Origin: Anaerococcus sp.
GTDB lineage: Bacteria > Bacillota > Clostridia > Tissierellales > Peptoniphilaceae
Length of the DNA: 64,000 bases
Direction: 5' to 3'
Assembly (NCBI GenBank): GCA_030532385.1
Contig: JAUNLG010000004.1
Span: 1 to 64,000, forward strand
Positions 63,940-64,000 of the stretch are shown in pieces. The first letter of the stretch is position 1. Every line of letters starts with the position of its first letter. The notes beneath the pieces were generated by a model that saw only the letters and a program-made list of their open reading frames with translations, did no database searches and was not told where the DNA came from. Made by a program: the position numbers and the translations under genes.

Positions 63940-64000
63940 CAAGGACTATGACCTGGTAAAGGAAAGTGGGGTAGGCAAGGCTATTGACCATCAAAAAAGA
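63920..64000 (+). CDS. Second glycosyltransferase, start only
   Basis: Starts at the ATG at 63920 inside the end of the previous gene and runs off the window: MKILIYSKDYDLVKESGVGK, typical start of a GT-B glycosyltransferase with a glycine-rich acceptor loop. Pairs of such genes build di-glycosylated glycolipids. Confidence 0.65.
   Translation, partial: MKILIYSKDYDLVKESGVGKAIDHQKR

Noticed and set aside
1-64000. CRISPR arrays, tRNA and rRNA genes
   Set aside because: No regularly spaced direct repeats, cloverleaf or rRNA sequence was noticed on either strand.

Overview
The window looks like a low-GC, Gram-positive anaerobe. The CtsR-McsA-McsB-ClpC operon, the LanM/LanT system, the many lipoprotein sugar-binding proteins and the general gene style fit a Firmicute. 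My best guess, by inference only, is an Anaerococcus- or Peptoniphilus-like member of the Peptoniphilaceae. No rRNA or tRNA gene was seen.

Positions 1 to about 16,570 form an AT-rich accessory island. It opens with a decayed large serine recombinase. A type II lanthipeptide locus follows: a complete LanM (1919-4822), a LanT transporter/protease (4803-6959) and a BceAB-type self-protection transporter (6943-9705). After a group II intron that has lost its protein gene come, on the minus strand, a response regulator lacking its phospho-acceptor aspartate, a 40-residue membrane peptide and a 58-residue lanthipeptide precursor. Next are remnants of a conjugative element, a second 65-residue precursor on the plus strand with a palindromic operator, a GntR regulator with an ABC exporter (one permease frameshifted), and a second LanM cut off by a transposase remnant. 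The locus therefore has two dissimilar precursors and two LanMs, as in two-component lantibiotics, but one LanM is broken.

Positions 16,600 to 31,200 are core chromosome. They hold a HAD phosphatase, a secreted sunset-domain protein, a split chromate transporter, a P-type ATPase behind a candidate Mn2+ riboswitch, an M42 peptidase, a LURP-one-related protein, a KtrBA potassium system, a candidate small RNA, a zinc peptidase and the ctsR operon. The McsB encoded there has lost the kinase signature residues.

Positions 31,200 to 44,000 hold a frameshifted CAP-domain secreted protein and a maltodextrin-type ABC transporter (binding protein, MalF with an unusually long cytosolic head, MalG, MsmK-like ATPase). 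Two unrecognised modules follow, each made of a secreted protein and a small membrane protein, each preceded by a related hairpin. Then come ogt, radA, an FMN-binding lipoprotein and manA.

Positions 44,000 to 58,460 look like a host N-glycan foraging locus. It has a second MsmK-like ATPase, LplB/YtcP/LplA-type importer genes, GH84 beta-N-acetylglucosaminidase, GH38 alpha-mannosidase (interrupted by one in-frame stop), GH125 alpha-1,6-mannosidase, an RpiR regulator, two ROK kinases and a GH1 beta-glycosidase. The upstream manA would bring mannose 6-phosphate into glycolysis.

Positions 58,460 to 59,650 carry no gene, only orphan hairpins and a second copy of the transposase remnant found at the island's right edge. 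The window closes with pncB, a HAD phosphatase, an orphan PTS EIIB, an SdpI-like protein and the start of a pair of glycolipid-type glycosyltransferases.
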